Shown: one piece after another, positions 18,293 to 26,528 of the stretch
How the letters are laid out: each line of letters starts with the position of its first letter
How positions within the stretch are numbered: position 1 is the first letter of the stretch
DNA from: Gammaproteobacteria bacterium
GTDB lineage: Bacteria; Pseudomonadota; Gammaproteobacteria; Pseudomonadales; Azotimanducaceae
Reading direction: 5' to 3'
Length of the DNA stretch: 52,052 nucleotides
Assembly (NCBI GenBank): GCA_026707045.1
Contig: JAPOXO010000123.1
Coordinates: 1-52,052, forward strand
Made by a program: the position numbers and the translations under genes
The notes under the pieces: model-generated
The model's input: the letters and a program-made list of their open reading frames with translations, nothing else
What the model was told of the DNA's origin: nothing
Databases searched by the model: none

Positions 18293-18388
18293 CTGTTTTC
18301 CTTGTATCTTTGGTATGAATCGAGTGAATTCTCGATCTTTGTTCAAGTCAAAGGGGCTCATATAATTTCAAAAAAATCCGACCTGTGA

Positions 18389-18422
18389 GAATGTGGGTAA
18401 CTCTGGCGAGTTACCCACATTC
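18389..18422. promoter_or_regulatory. Perfect 15-bp inverted repeat between divergent genes
   Basis: GAATGTGGGTAACTC (18389-18403), loop TGGC, then its exact complement (18408-18422). It lies in the space between cupin copy 1 (minus) and the helical-repeat gene (plus). There is no T-run after it on either strand, apart from A/T-rich sequence near 18370, so it may be an operator or transcript structure instead of a simple terminator. Confidence 0.6.
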
Positions 18423-18509
18423 CCACGAGGCCTAACAACAACAATTGTTCCTTTGCCCACTGACATGTAGCAGGTTCAAAACAACCATGATTCTGAAGTC
18501 AAATCCGAC

Positions 18510-20318
18510 ATGAAGTCACGTTCGCTCTTCTTGGGTATTGTCGGGGGACTAAGTGGCGGCATTGTACTTACTCTCATAGGATTATTGCTCTACACCTCAA
18601 TTACGACTAGTGATTCACACATTCCCGATGGAACAGTTTCGTCCGCGGGTACTGCGACTGATCAACTTCCGTTGGATTTTTCGAATTTAGGGGATATTTC
18701 CGACACCACGACTTTGGTCGGCCAATGCCTAGAACTGGCGCTATTCTTTGAAACGGCTACGTTTGATCAAATTCTTGAACTCTTTGACCAAACGGTCTCT
18801 TCATCCGGTAGTTTCCACACCCGGTATATTCAGGAATTCCTGGTCAAACAACTAGCTAGCATGGATCCACAAGCTACGCTTGCTGCGATTCAGTCGAGTC
18901 GTCCTACTCGACACCTCAATCTGATTGCCACTCTCTATTCCTCATGGGCCACACAAGACCCAGCCGAAGCGATCAAGAGTGCGGCGCGACAGGCTAGGCA
19001 TATGCAACCAGCTGTAATCCGAGCAATCGTTTCAACGTTACCCATTCCCCTGTCTTCGGACATACTGCAACTGGCAGATTCACTAGAGATCAGTGGACTG
19101 GTGGACGAAGCATTGGCCGAAGTCGCCGCTAAACAGCTAATGCGATCTAGCCCTCAGGCAGCATTTGAATCGATATTTTCCGACAATGTGGACGATGTAC
19201 GACAAGAGTCCTTGCTGTCAGAGACCATCGGGACATGGATGTCAGAGGATGATGACGAAGCTCTCACACTGCTCTTGAATGGCTTTCGTGACGAGTACGC
19301 CAAAATTGGTCTTTACGACGCTCCTGCCAATCGCTTGTTCTTAAACCTGCTGAACCAAATCGTTCAAAAAGACCCACACGAATTTTGGCAACTCAATCTA
19401 GACAACCCGTCCAATTTGCGGGACAGCTTGAATGATCACATATTGCGCGTTTGGGCTAGTTTAGACCCTCAGGCCGCCATGGAAGCGATATCGGAAATAA
19501 AAGGTTTTGAAATTTTCGAAGAGTCTTTTCGAACGGTATGGAGGACATGGGCTGAAGTCCAACCAACAGGCGCGTTGCAGGCCGTTCGACAGGTTCCGCA
19601 AGAGTTGCGTGCAACTGTAATAGCCTATGCCGTCAGGAGTCTAGCCAGAACAGAACGTGTAGAGCAGGCTCTGTCATCCATTATCCAAATGAAGGAGCTA
19701 GGGGAAAATGTCGGTTTGGCTGTTCGATGGTTGACCAATACCTGGATAGAGTACGACGTGTCTGCAGCGACCGATTGGTTGTTGGCGACGGACTCCGTCA
19801 ATGACACTCTGCGCAATAGCGTTCTGCGGGAAGTCTTGCCTGCTCTCGCTCTCTCGGACCCTTTGAGAGCATATCGGCTGGCCGTCGAATACGGTAAGCC
19901 GGAAGCATTTGACCAGCGACTCACTTTGGAGAACAGAGTCATAGAATCATTGGCTCAAACAGGAGATTTTGAACGCGCGACAGCGCTCCTTCAGGAAGTT
20001 GACGAATCTCTGCTTGTTACGGCTCGCAGCACGATTGGCTTGTCTCTTGTTTCCTTTGGCAAGATAGACGAGGCAATCGCACTCGGGTCAGAGCTCGCGC
20101 CCTCGGACCAACCCCAATATTTTCAAAATCTGGCAATCCTATGGTTTCAATTGCGACCAGACGAACTGTTTGAAAATCTAGCCGAACTACCAACAGTTGA
20201 GTCACAACAATCCGTTGCTACCACCCTTCTGCAAGATTGGCTTGAGTATCGTGCTGAGATGTCTCAAGATGAAATCTCCTTGCTGGAGAATCTCGTTTCC
20301 GAGACCAAATCACAATGA
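18510..20318 (+). CDS. Membrane-anchored helical-repeat protein, paralog 1
   Basis: A 602-residue protein not assigned to a named family. Residues 8-32 are a membrane anchor or signal, so the body is periplasmic. From about residue 110 the protein is built of 30-35-residue helical-hairpin repeats marked by W(A/T)xxDPxxAxxAxx, for example SSWATQDPAEAIKSA, RVWASLDPQAAMEAI, RTWAEVQPTGALQAV and LALSDPLRAYRLA. This resembles HEAT/TPR-type solenoids used for protein binding. The next gene is a paralog 68 bases downstream, and a third copy lies at 29150-31042. The repeat assignment is by eye; no enzymatic motif was found. Confidence 0.72.
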   Translation: MKSRSLFLGIVGGLSGGIVLTLIGLLLYTSITTSDSHIPDGTVSSAGTATDQLPLDFSNLGDISDTTTLVGQCLELALFFETATFDQILELFDQTVSSSGSFHTRYIQEFLVKQLASMDPQATLAAIQSSRPTRHLNLIATLYSSWATQDPAEAIKSAARQARHMQPAVIRAIVSTLPIPLSSDILQLADSLEISGLVDEALAEVAAKQLMRSSPQAAFESIFSDNVDDVRQESLLSETIGTWMSEDDDEALTLLLNGFRDEYAKIGLYDAPANRLFLNLLNQIVQKDPHEFWQLNLDNPSNLRDSLNDHILRVWASLDPQAAMEAISEIKGFEIFEESFRTVWRTWAEVQPTGALQAVRQVPQELRATVIAYAVRSLARTERVEQALSSIIQMKELGENVGLAVRWLTNTWIEYDVSAATDWLLATDSVNDTLRNSVLREVLPALALSDPLRAYRLAVEYGKPEAFDQRLTLENRVIESLAQTGDFERATALLQEVDESLLVTARSTIGLSLVSFGKIDEAIALGSELAPSDQPQYFQNLAILWFQLRPDELFENLAELPTVESQQSVATTLLQDWLEYRAEMSQDEISLLENLVSETKSQ

Positions 20319-20386
20319 CACCATGGCTGGGTCCTTGAAAATATGAGCCGTGAGGTATTCGCACTGTTCAATTCTCGCAAACAGTG

Positions 20387-22165
20387 ATGACAAACTCAAG
20401 CAAGAAGATTGTCCTCGCAGCGCTGGTATCCGCAGTTGTCGGTTGCACCTTGGCCTTGACTGTCTGGCAAGTGTTCCCATTTGATCAAATTCATGGCGAC
20501 CGCAATCTTGACAGAGATGAAAGTGGCAGTGTTTCCCCCTTCGTAAGATCCAGATTTGACCTGGACTCCTGGAAATCGATATTACAGACTACGGAAGAAC
20601 CGCTCACTTTGGAAGACTACTTGGATTTACTTGAAGAAAAGTCGAACGATCAACTAGTGCAGCTCGCAATGCAAACGCTCGACTTGGAACAAGACAGTCA
20701 AGTTCAATTATTGCAGGATTTGTTGATAGCAACGGTGGCAGACAAAAATCCTGAGACTGCTGTAAACCTGATATGGAAATTTCCGTGGAGTCGTCATCAA
20801 GAACTCATAAACCTCGTGGTGGCGACACTGTCAACAGACAAACTGAAAGAAGCTATCGAGATTGTCCAAAGTTTGCCGCAATCCTACCAGGAAGATGCAC
20901 TAAGAACGATGGTTGCCGGTCAAGATGACTTGTCGGAGCGTGATTGGAACGGACTAACCGAGGATGCTCAGGTATCCAAACTCGTTGTCAGACTGCTTCG
21001 AGAGGCCGAAGTTGTCGAACAGCTAGGTCAGCCCACTGTAGCGTGGGAGCAAGTCTTGCAAGACGAAGTTGACAACGATGAACAGATTGAACTACTTGTG
21101 CAGATTGCAATCACGCGAATCGAAGCGGAGGGTTATGAAGTCCTAAGCCATTTCCTCGAGACCATGTATCCGAATGACCGAGTCGTCCTTGAGTCCGTCA
21201 TGAGAAAAGTACTGGCTACAGAACCAAATAGAGCTTTTCAAGAGGTTAGGAGTATGCCTTACGAAAGTAGAAATTTTGTTCTGCCCATTCTCATAGACGT
21301 TTGGGCAAATCACGGTCCAAGAGAGGCGTATTTCGCGGTGACTGAATTTGGATACAACAAGCAACAATTTTTCTACGGCAAATTGATATCCGAATGGGCT
21401 AGACATGATCCAATAAACGTTTTGGAAAGCATGAGTCAGATTGAGCGAGGCGACCAAAGCTTCGCAGCATTGCTTGCAGTTCGTGAGTTGGCCAAGACTA
21501 ATCCGGAGGAAGTAATACAACGTCTTGGGGAACTACGGAAAATTTCGGCTGTACCTGATGAATCTCTTGAATCGGAATTGATTCAGAGCTGGTCCGAGCA
21601 TGACCCGGTGGACGCTATCGCGTGGATCCAGGAAGCTACACTTCCAGGAAGTTACCTACAAGGCGATTTGCTTTTCCGAGCCCTGGGAAACTACATTCAG
21701 GTTGATCCTGACAAGGCATTGGAGATAGCACTCGAACAGCCACAAGATTCCTCTTTCGTCCAACGCGGCAAGGTGGGAGACTTGTTTTCGTTTCTTCTGC
21801 TCCACAGTGGCAACCTCGACAAAGCGATCAGCTTGCTTGATCGTCTGCCAGACGCAGCAATCTATGATGGATTTGCAGCAGTAGGTGATGAATTGCTAGA
21901 AGACGGAAGGTGGGCTGATGCCCTCAATCTAGCGGACGAACTAGATTCCGATCTGAAGAAAAGTTACCTCTATGCAATTACTTTGTATGCCCCCCGTCAT
22001 GGCGTCCACAATTTGATTGATCAACTCGAGGAAATGCCAAATAACGAAACTCGGAACTACATCGCGAATGAACTTGTTCGTGAGCAGGAACGTCGGGGCG
22101 ACGTTTTGACAGAGCAACAACTAAAAGTCGTTCGATCTCTACTGCCCGCCAGTGATGAAAGCTAA
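20387..22165 (+). CDS. Membrane-anchored helical-repeat protein, paralog 2
   Basis: A 592-residue paralog of the preceding gene and probably in the same transcript. I chose the ATG at 20387 over the adjacent GTG at 20384. The N-terminus (KIVLAALVSAVVGCTLALTV) is an anchor; the VGC could also be read as a weak lipobox. Solenoid repeats include ISEWARHDPINVLESM, IQSWSEHDPVDAIAWIQ and ALGNYIQVDPDKALEIAL. The C-terminal third (about residues 470-590) has TPR-like helices. Sequence divergence from paralog 1 is large, so the duplication is old, while architecture and length are conserved. Function unknown; a scaffold or chaperone-like role would be a guess. Confidence 0.72.
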   Translation: MTNSSKKIVLAALVSAVVGCTLALTVWQVFPFDQIHGDRNLDRDESGSVSPFVRSRFDLDSWKSILQTTEEPLTLEDYLDLLEEKSNDQLVQLAMQTLDLEQDSQVQLLQDLLIATVADKNPETAVNLIWKFPWSRHQELINLVVATLSTDKLKEAIEIVQSLPQSYQEDALRTMVAGQDDLSERDWNGLTEDAQVSKLVVRLLREAEVVEQLGQPTVAWEQVLQDEVDNDEQIELLVQIAITRIEAEGYEVLSHFLETMYPNDRVVLESVMRKVLATEPNRAFQEVRSMPYESRNFVLPILIDVWANHGPREAYFAVTEFGYNKQQFFYGKLISEWARHDPINVLESMSQIERGDQSFAALLAVRELAKTNPEEVIQRLGELRKISAVPDESLESELIQSWSEHDPVDAIAWIQEATLPGSYLQGDLLFRALGNYIQVDPDKALEIALEQPQDSSFVQRGKVGDLFSFLLLHSGNLDKAISLLDRLPDAAIYDGFAAVGDELLEDGRWADALNLADELDSDLKKSYLYAITLYAPRHGVHNLIDQLEEMPNNETRNYIANELVREQERRGDVLTEQQLKVVRSLLPASDES

Positions 22166-22282
22166 GACCTGAAGAACCCAACCCCGAACTCGTGAGTGTC
22201 ACAAATTTAGGGCTATTTCCTACGCCGTCGTTCTTTCACGACGGGCCGAAGGACATAATTGTTGATGACGCAAGCCTGAGTC

Positions 22283-22556
22283 TGAAGTTGCCTCGATTTG
22301 ATAGACAGTTTATTTTGGGATTTGCTGTAGAACCATGCTCCAACACATTTCTGCGTTCATCAGCTACTGGAGACTGTCAAACCAGTGCTGAATGTACTCG
22401 GAATCGACTCTAGAACCCTTCCAAGTAGCCAAAAATCTTTCGGCTCGCTTCCGCTTGGGTGCGAAATCGTTGTCGCGGTTGACGATCAACTAACTCAGAT
22501 TCCAGCATCGCAAATAAGCTTTCGGCGTGGGCGGTGTCACAGCAATCGCCTGAGGC
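22283..22556 (-). pseudogene. IS3-family transposase OrfB, C-terminal remnant
   Basis: On the minus strand from about 22550, one frame reads GDCCDTAHAESLFAMLESEL, then VDRQP ... TQAEASRKIFGYLEGF, a stop, FRVHSAL, a second stop and SPVADERRNV. This matches the end of IS3-family OrfB, including the catalytic-Glu region (GDCxDNAxxES) and the usual GF-Y-NxxRxHSALGYxSP segment, here broken by two stop codons. Only about 90 codons remain and the rest of the element is absent. It lies immediately downstream of cupin copy 2. A different IS3-type fragment (OrfA) occurs near 37.9 kb. Confidence 0.72.
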
Positions 22557-22586
22557 CTAGACCCCGCCTAGTCTTAAAAGGAACTC

Positions 22587-23069
22587 CTAAACGTACGGCG
22601 TTCCGTCAGTATGGCTGAATCCGCGTTTGCCATCTGACCGAAGACCAGCTTTGAGATCATCGTTCGGATAACGAACTTCGTCGCCTCTGGTTCTATCACC
22701 AATTTCAAGAATCACAACATCTTGCTCCGTGCGATTGACCAGATGATGCGCTTCGCCGTTTGCAGGAAAACCACAGCACATTCCTGGTTTCAGTTCAATT
22801 TCAGTAGATTCCTTAACTAAAGTAGGTTGTCCCTGAAGCACGTACACCAGTTCATCTTGCTTGGAATGTGAGTGCATGAGTGCCGACATGGAACCAGTCG
22901 GTAGGCGGGAGAAATTGACGCCGAAATTGCGCAATCCAAAGAAGTTTCCAAGAGGTCTTTTCTCCATTTCTCCTACCCGAGTTCTGAACGGCTCAGGATA
23001 GTTTGATTGCTTTGGTCGCGACCGTACATCCTCAGCGGGGATTTCGTGAGGCGTTGTGTCATTGCGCAT
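22587..23069 (-). CDS. Cupin-domain protein, paralog copy 2
   Basis: A 160-residue cupin nearly collinear with the copy at 17810-18292, from the ribosome site (AAGGAA) to the last codons. Metal-binding motifs HSHSKQDELVYVLQGQPTL and MCCGFPANGEAHHLVNRT are intact. Sequences downstream of the stop are also similar between copies 1 and 2, so the duplicated unit extended beyond the coding region. It is flanked by an IS3 remnant on one side and by a zeta-like kinase on the other, which it faces divergently across about 510 bases. Confidence 0.88.
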   Translation of the reverse strand: MRNDTTPHEIPAEDVRSRPKQSNYPEPFRTRVGEMEKRPLGNFFGLRNFGVNFSRLPTGSMSALMHSHSKQDELVYVLQGQPTLVKESTEIELKPGMCCGFPANGEAHHLVNRTEQDVVILEIGDRTRGDEVRYPNDDLKAGLRSDGKRGFSHTDGTPYV

Positions 23070-23579
23070 GAGTGATTTCCTTGAATGTTGACGGTTTGAA
23101 TCGAACAGATTTACAAACCTGGTTCATATTAAGCCTCCGAATGTATAGCTTGGCGATTGCCGATTGTGGACGAATCGTCCAAAGCTCCAGCGGCACAGAA
23201 ACTATTACTGTGTGGAGAGTGTCAATTCAAGGGTATAGAAGGGCAAGACTCGACAATCCCGTCGCGGTTCTGAGGTACGCAATGTACGGAAAGAGAAGTG
23301 TCACACGATATTCGAATGACACATTGAACAGTCCGAATTTACTCCAATGTCAGTCTTACCGAACCCAGCGTTCAATGTTGGGAGCTATACATGTCACAGG
23401 CAGTGCTTTCCGCGTTTCAATTTGATTAACACACTTAAAATGTCAAGACTCAATGTAGCCTCCAAATTGGGCTAAATAGAGCGTCTGGTTCAATTACTAT
23501 TTCATCATTCTGTGGCAAGCGCATCCAATGTAATTGACATTGATTTACGTTGATTGAATCCAGTTGAGCATTAACAACT
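23070..23579. other. Intergenic region between cupin copy 2 and the zeta-like gene, with a palindrome
   Basis: About 510 bases without a convincing gene. TGGACGAATCGTCCA at 23167-23181 is a perfect inverted repeat around a single central base and is a candidate operator for either divergent gene. The first 50 bases beside the cupin start resemble the matching region of copy 3 (ribosome site followed by a GGTTTGAAT element). Short open frames here have no recognisable product. Confidence 0.45.
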
Positions 23580-24218
23580 ATGGCTGAAATAATTGACTCG
23601 CGACCCAAGCTCGTGCTCGTCATGGGTTGCAATGGTTGTGGAAAGAGTGCGTGGAAACGAAACAACTATGATTCGTTGCCGGAGATTTATTTCGATCAAG
23701 ACTCTGTTGCAGGTGGCATCGGCGACTGGGACAAGGAGAACGCGCGGGAACGGGCCCGCGAGATTGTTTATGAAAAGATTACCGAGTGCTTTGAAGCGAG
23801 GTTGGACTTTGGATTTGAGAGTACGTTTTCGGGTCGTCCAGGTGTGGAACTGTTAGAGCGTGCTGTTGCGAACAAGTACCAAGTGGAAGGATGCTACATC
23901 GGAACGCGTTCGCCGGACATCAACATCGAGCGAATCCATCGCAGAGTCGTGCTTCGACGAGGACACTATATAGATCCGGCTCGCATACCGAACAGGTGGA
24001 ATTGGTCTCTCTCAAATTTGCGCAAGTACATTGGACTGTTCGATTTTTTGGAAGCATTGGATAATTCCGTTGAACACAGGGATGAGCTGCTAAAGCCCAG
24101 CGTGCAATTTCGAGCCGAAAAGGGAAAAATAGTCTTTCTCAATGAAGAGCTGGAAGAATGGAGCAAAGAATTTCTGCGACGTTTGGATCTTGCAAAGGAA
24201 CGAGACGATCTCATGTAG
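23580..24218 (+). CDS. Zeta-toxin-like P-loop kinase, no visible antitoxin
   Basis: A 212-residue P-loop protein of the predicted ABC-type ATPase/zeta-toxin group. Walker A is GCNGCGKS (residues 16-23), followed by IYFDQDSVAGG, FESTFSG (about residues 80-86) and RRGHYIDPARIPNRW, the order seen in zeta-like kinases, which phosphorylate UDP-N-acetylglucosamine or other small molecules. Neither neighbour resembles an epsilon antitoxin: upstream is a divergent cupin and downstream a convergent cupin. It may be a housekeeping relative or a chromosomal orphan. The start at 23580 is the first ATG. Confidence 0.8.
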   Translation: MAEIIDSRPKLVLVMGCNGCGKSAWKRNNYDSLPEIYFDQDSVAGGIGDWDKENARERAREIVYEKITECFEARLDFGFESTFSGRPGVELLERAVANKYQVEGCYIGTRSPDINIERIHRRVVLRRGHYIDPARIPNRWNWSLSNLRKYIGLFDFLEALDNSVEHRDELLKPSVQFRAEKGKIVFLNEELEEWSKEFLRRLDLAKERDDLM

Positions 24219-24399
24219 AGATGTTCAAGTGCTGCCGTGAGCAAGGGCAAGATGGTTTCTTGTTGATTGTCCCGGCCAAGATATTTCCCGACTTGCATTG
24301 ACACTTTGCTTGTTCAATAGCCTTGGCACGGCCGTAGTAGAGTTGAGTGCCAAACAGTTGGTGATTTATGTAGTCCGTTGATAGTCAGAACCGGAAGTC

Positions 24400-24882
24400 C
24401 TATTCGTATGGTGTTCCATCGGCATGGCTAAATCCCCAGGTACCATCTGACCGAAAGCCTGCTTTTAGATCACTGTGCGGATAACGAACTTCATCGCCTC
24501 GAGCTCTATCTCCGATTTCAAGAATTACAACAACTTGCTCTGTACGATTGACCAGATGATGGGCTTCGCCGTCTGCAGGAAAACCGCAACACATTCCGGG
24601 TTTCAGATCAATTTCGACAGTTTCCTTCACCAAGGTTGGTTGACCTTCCAATACATAAACCAGTTCGTCCTGCCTGGAATGTGAGTGCATGAGAGCTGAC
24701 ATGGATCCAGGCGGCAGTCGGGTGAAATTGACACCGAAATTGCTTAGCCCAAAGACCTCTCCAAGTGGCTTCTTCTCTCGCTCTCCAACGTGTGTGCTGA
24801 ACGGTTCGGGATAGTTTGATCGCTTCGGCCTTGATTGCACATCCTCCGCGAGAATTGAATGGCGAGTTTTGTCCCTACTCAT
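24400..24882 (-). CDS. Cupin-domain protein, paralog copy 3
   Basis: A 160-residue cupin and third copy of the family. The start at 24882 (MSRDKTRHSILAEDV) matches the starts of the other copies and follows CAAGGAAA; a 45-residue upstream extension of the open frame is rejected. Motifs HSHSRQDELVYVLEGQPTL and MCCGFPADGEAHHLVNRT keep the metal ligands. It is the most divergent copy in the N-terminal third (VGEREKKPLGEVFGLSNFG) and in nucleotide sequence around the gene. It is divergent from the thioredoxin-ankyrin gene. Confidence 0.88.
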   Translation of the reverse strand: MSRDKTRHSILAEDVQSRPKRSNYPEPFSTHVGEREKKPLGEVFGLSNFGVNFTRLPPGSMSALMHSHSRQDELVYVLEGQPTLVKETVEIDLKPGMCCGFPADGEAHHLVNRTEQVVVILEIGDRARGDEVRYPHSDLKAGFRSDGTWGFSHADGTPYE

Positions 24883-25225
24883 GAGTGTGTTTTCCTTGTA
24901 GTTGTGTGGTTTGAATAAAGCAGTTTTTGACCTTGTATGTTCACTGATACTACACAAGTGTTTCAAATTCCTTGATTCGATGACCCAGCCTTGCTGGTGG
25001 GAATCAAACGGCTTCAATTGGTCTGCAACTCTTCTGCCTACTGCTGCATCTAGTTACTTAGAGCGTGTTGCGGGAGGGGAGGGGTATGAAAGCGTTGGTG
25101 GGCTTCATTGCTCTGGTAGGCATAGCATCGAATGCTTAGTGTTAGACTCTTCGAAAATTGGATTAACGCCGTGCAATTCCCATTTTGACTACCTCAGTAT
25201 CCAAACAATCGGAGGGGAGATCCAA
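24883..25225. other. Divergent promoter region of cupin 3 and thioredoxin-ankyrin gene
   Basis: About 340 bases. An open frame runs through it in phase with the thioredoxin-ankyrin gene, but the strong GGAGGGGAGA at 25211-25220 and the signal peptide place the real start at 25226. No other feature is supported. Confidence 0.45.
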
Positions 25226-26425
25226 ATGGGGCTATTCGTAGTATTCGCATCCATGGTGCTATTGCTTGCACCAATACATTCGATAGCTGCCGACATCGAC
25301 GTCTCAGTGACGCACGAACAGGTAACCTACGTTACGACCGAGAATTTCACGTCGGAAGTATTGGAATCGAATCTACCAGTTCTAGTGGACTTTACTGCTA
25401 CTTGGTGCGCACCCTGCAAGGAATTGGATCCAATTATCGACAGCCTTTTGCCCGAGATGTCTGGTAGCGCGAAGGTATTCAAGCTCGATATAGACGAGTC
25501 ACCTGAAATCTCCTCCCAATTTCAATTATCAGGCGTTCCTACGGTCCTTTTCTTCAACGATGGAAAGGAAAAGGATAGGATCGTGGGTCCGCAGCCCAGG
25601 GAACTCTACATTCGATATCTCCAAGGGATGAAACAGGGCGAGTCCGCATTGGAAATAAAGATTGCGTTGCTTGAGGAGGACTCTTTTCGAAGATATTTCA
25701 TTGTGAACCAAAGGCCGGAAGTGCTACGCGAAGCCCTTGAAAGTACCCCAACTTTGCTGAAGGAAAACTTCGAGAACGGACAATCTCCACTTTCGCTGGT
25801 TCTCAATTCTCACGTTGGCATGCAGGATGAACGCATCCAGATGGTCCTAGCTGAAAATCCCGTTTTCAGACTAGGTGACCATGTGGGGCTAGGTGAGTGC
25901 AATGAATTCAAACGCATTGTGAGCGAAGACCCAGAAGCAGTAAATCGTCCTGACTCCGATGGAAACACTCCTCTGCTAACTGCCTTGATTCATCATGGGC
26001 GACTAAAAGAGAGAAGCTGTCTTCGCGAAGTTCTAGACGCTGGAGCTGATCCAGGGATGAAAGATTCATCCAGTTTCACTGTCGGTCGTGCTGCGGTTCT
26101 CATATCGAATAGAGACTTTCTTGAGGAACTGCTGGAGAAGGGACTAGACACCAAACACACAGATGTAATTGGTAGAAACTCGTTGCATTGGGCTGCTTCT
26201 TATAGCTTTCCTCCCACTGTGAAATCACTTTTGAAATACGGAGTCGACCCGAGCGTTCGTGCCCTGAACGGAGAGACTGCCGCCGACATAGTCCGTCAAA
26301 AACGTGACTTGTGGCTAAGCGTAGTTGAGGGCAAATCTTCGGTATCCGAGGATTTGAAGGGTTTATTGGCATGGCACGATGAACTATTGGCATTACTTGA
26401 AGAGTCCCCGATGGATGAAGAGTAG
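25226..26425 (+). CDS. Exported thioredoxin-domain protein with ankyrin-like repeats
   Basis: A 399-residue protein. The start at 25226 follows GGAGGGGAGA and gives a clean Sec signal peptide (MGLFVVFASMVLLLAPIHSI, AA). Residues 35-140 are a thioredoxin domain with VDFTATWCAPCKELDP (CxxC at 61-64) and the cis-Pro loop SGVPTVLFF. Residues 210-370 contain ankyrin-like units, for example DSDGNTPLLTALIHHG, LREVLDAGADPGMKD, GRNSLHWAASYSFPPTVK and LLKYGVDPSVRALNGETA. The combination suggests a periplasmic thiol-disulfide protein with a protein-binding solenoid. It adds to the unusual density of thioredoxin-fold proteins in this window. The substrate is unknown. Confidence 0.82.
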   Translation: MGLFVVFASMVLLLAPIHSIAADIDVSVTHEQVTYVTTENFTSEVLESNLPVLVDFTATWCAPCKELDPIIDSLLPEMSGSAKVFKLDIDESPEISSQFQLSGVPTVLFFNDGKEKDRIVGPQPRELYIRYLQGMKQGESALEIKIALLEEDSFRRYFIVNQRPEVLREALESTPTLLKENFENGQSPLSLVLNSHVGMQDERIQMVLAENPVFRLGDHVGLGECNEFKRIVSEDPEAVNRPDSDGNTPLLTALIHHGRLKERSCLREVLDAGADPGMKDSSSFTVGRAAVLISNRDFLEELLEKGLDTKHTDVIGRNSLHWAASYSFPPTVKSLLKYGVDPSVRALNGETAADIVRQKRDLWLSVVEGKSSVSEDLKGLLAWHDELLALLEESPMDEE

Positions 26426-26528
26426 GGCTTCGCCAATCACGACTCAGTGCCTGACCCTTGTAGCTGGTAGATTTCAAGGTGGTCCTTTGGAGTTATTTGG
26501 CGCTAGCAATTTAGGAGGCTACTAAAAA

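Noticed and set aside
24902-25225. N-terminal extension of the thioredoxin-ankyrin protein
   Set aside because: The start at 25226 has a strong ribosome site and a proper signal peptide, so the upstream 108 codons are most likely untranslated.
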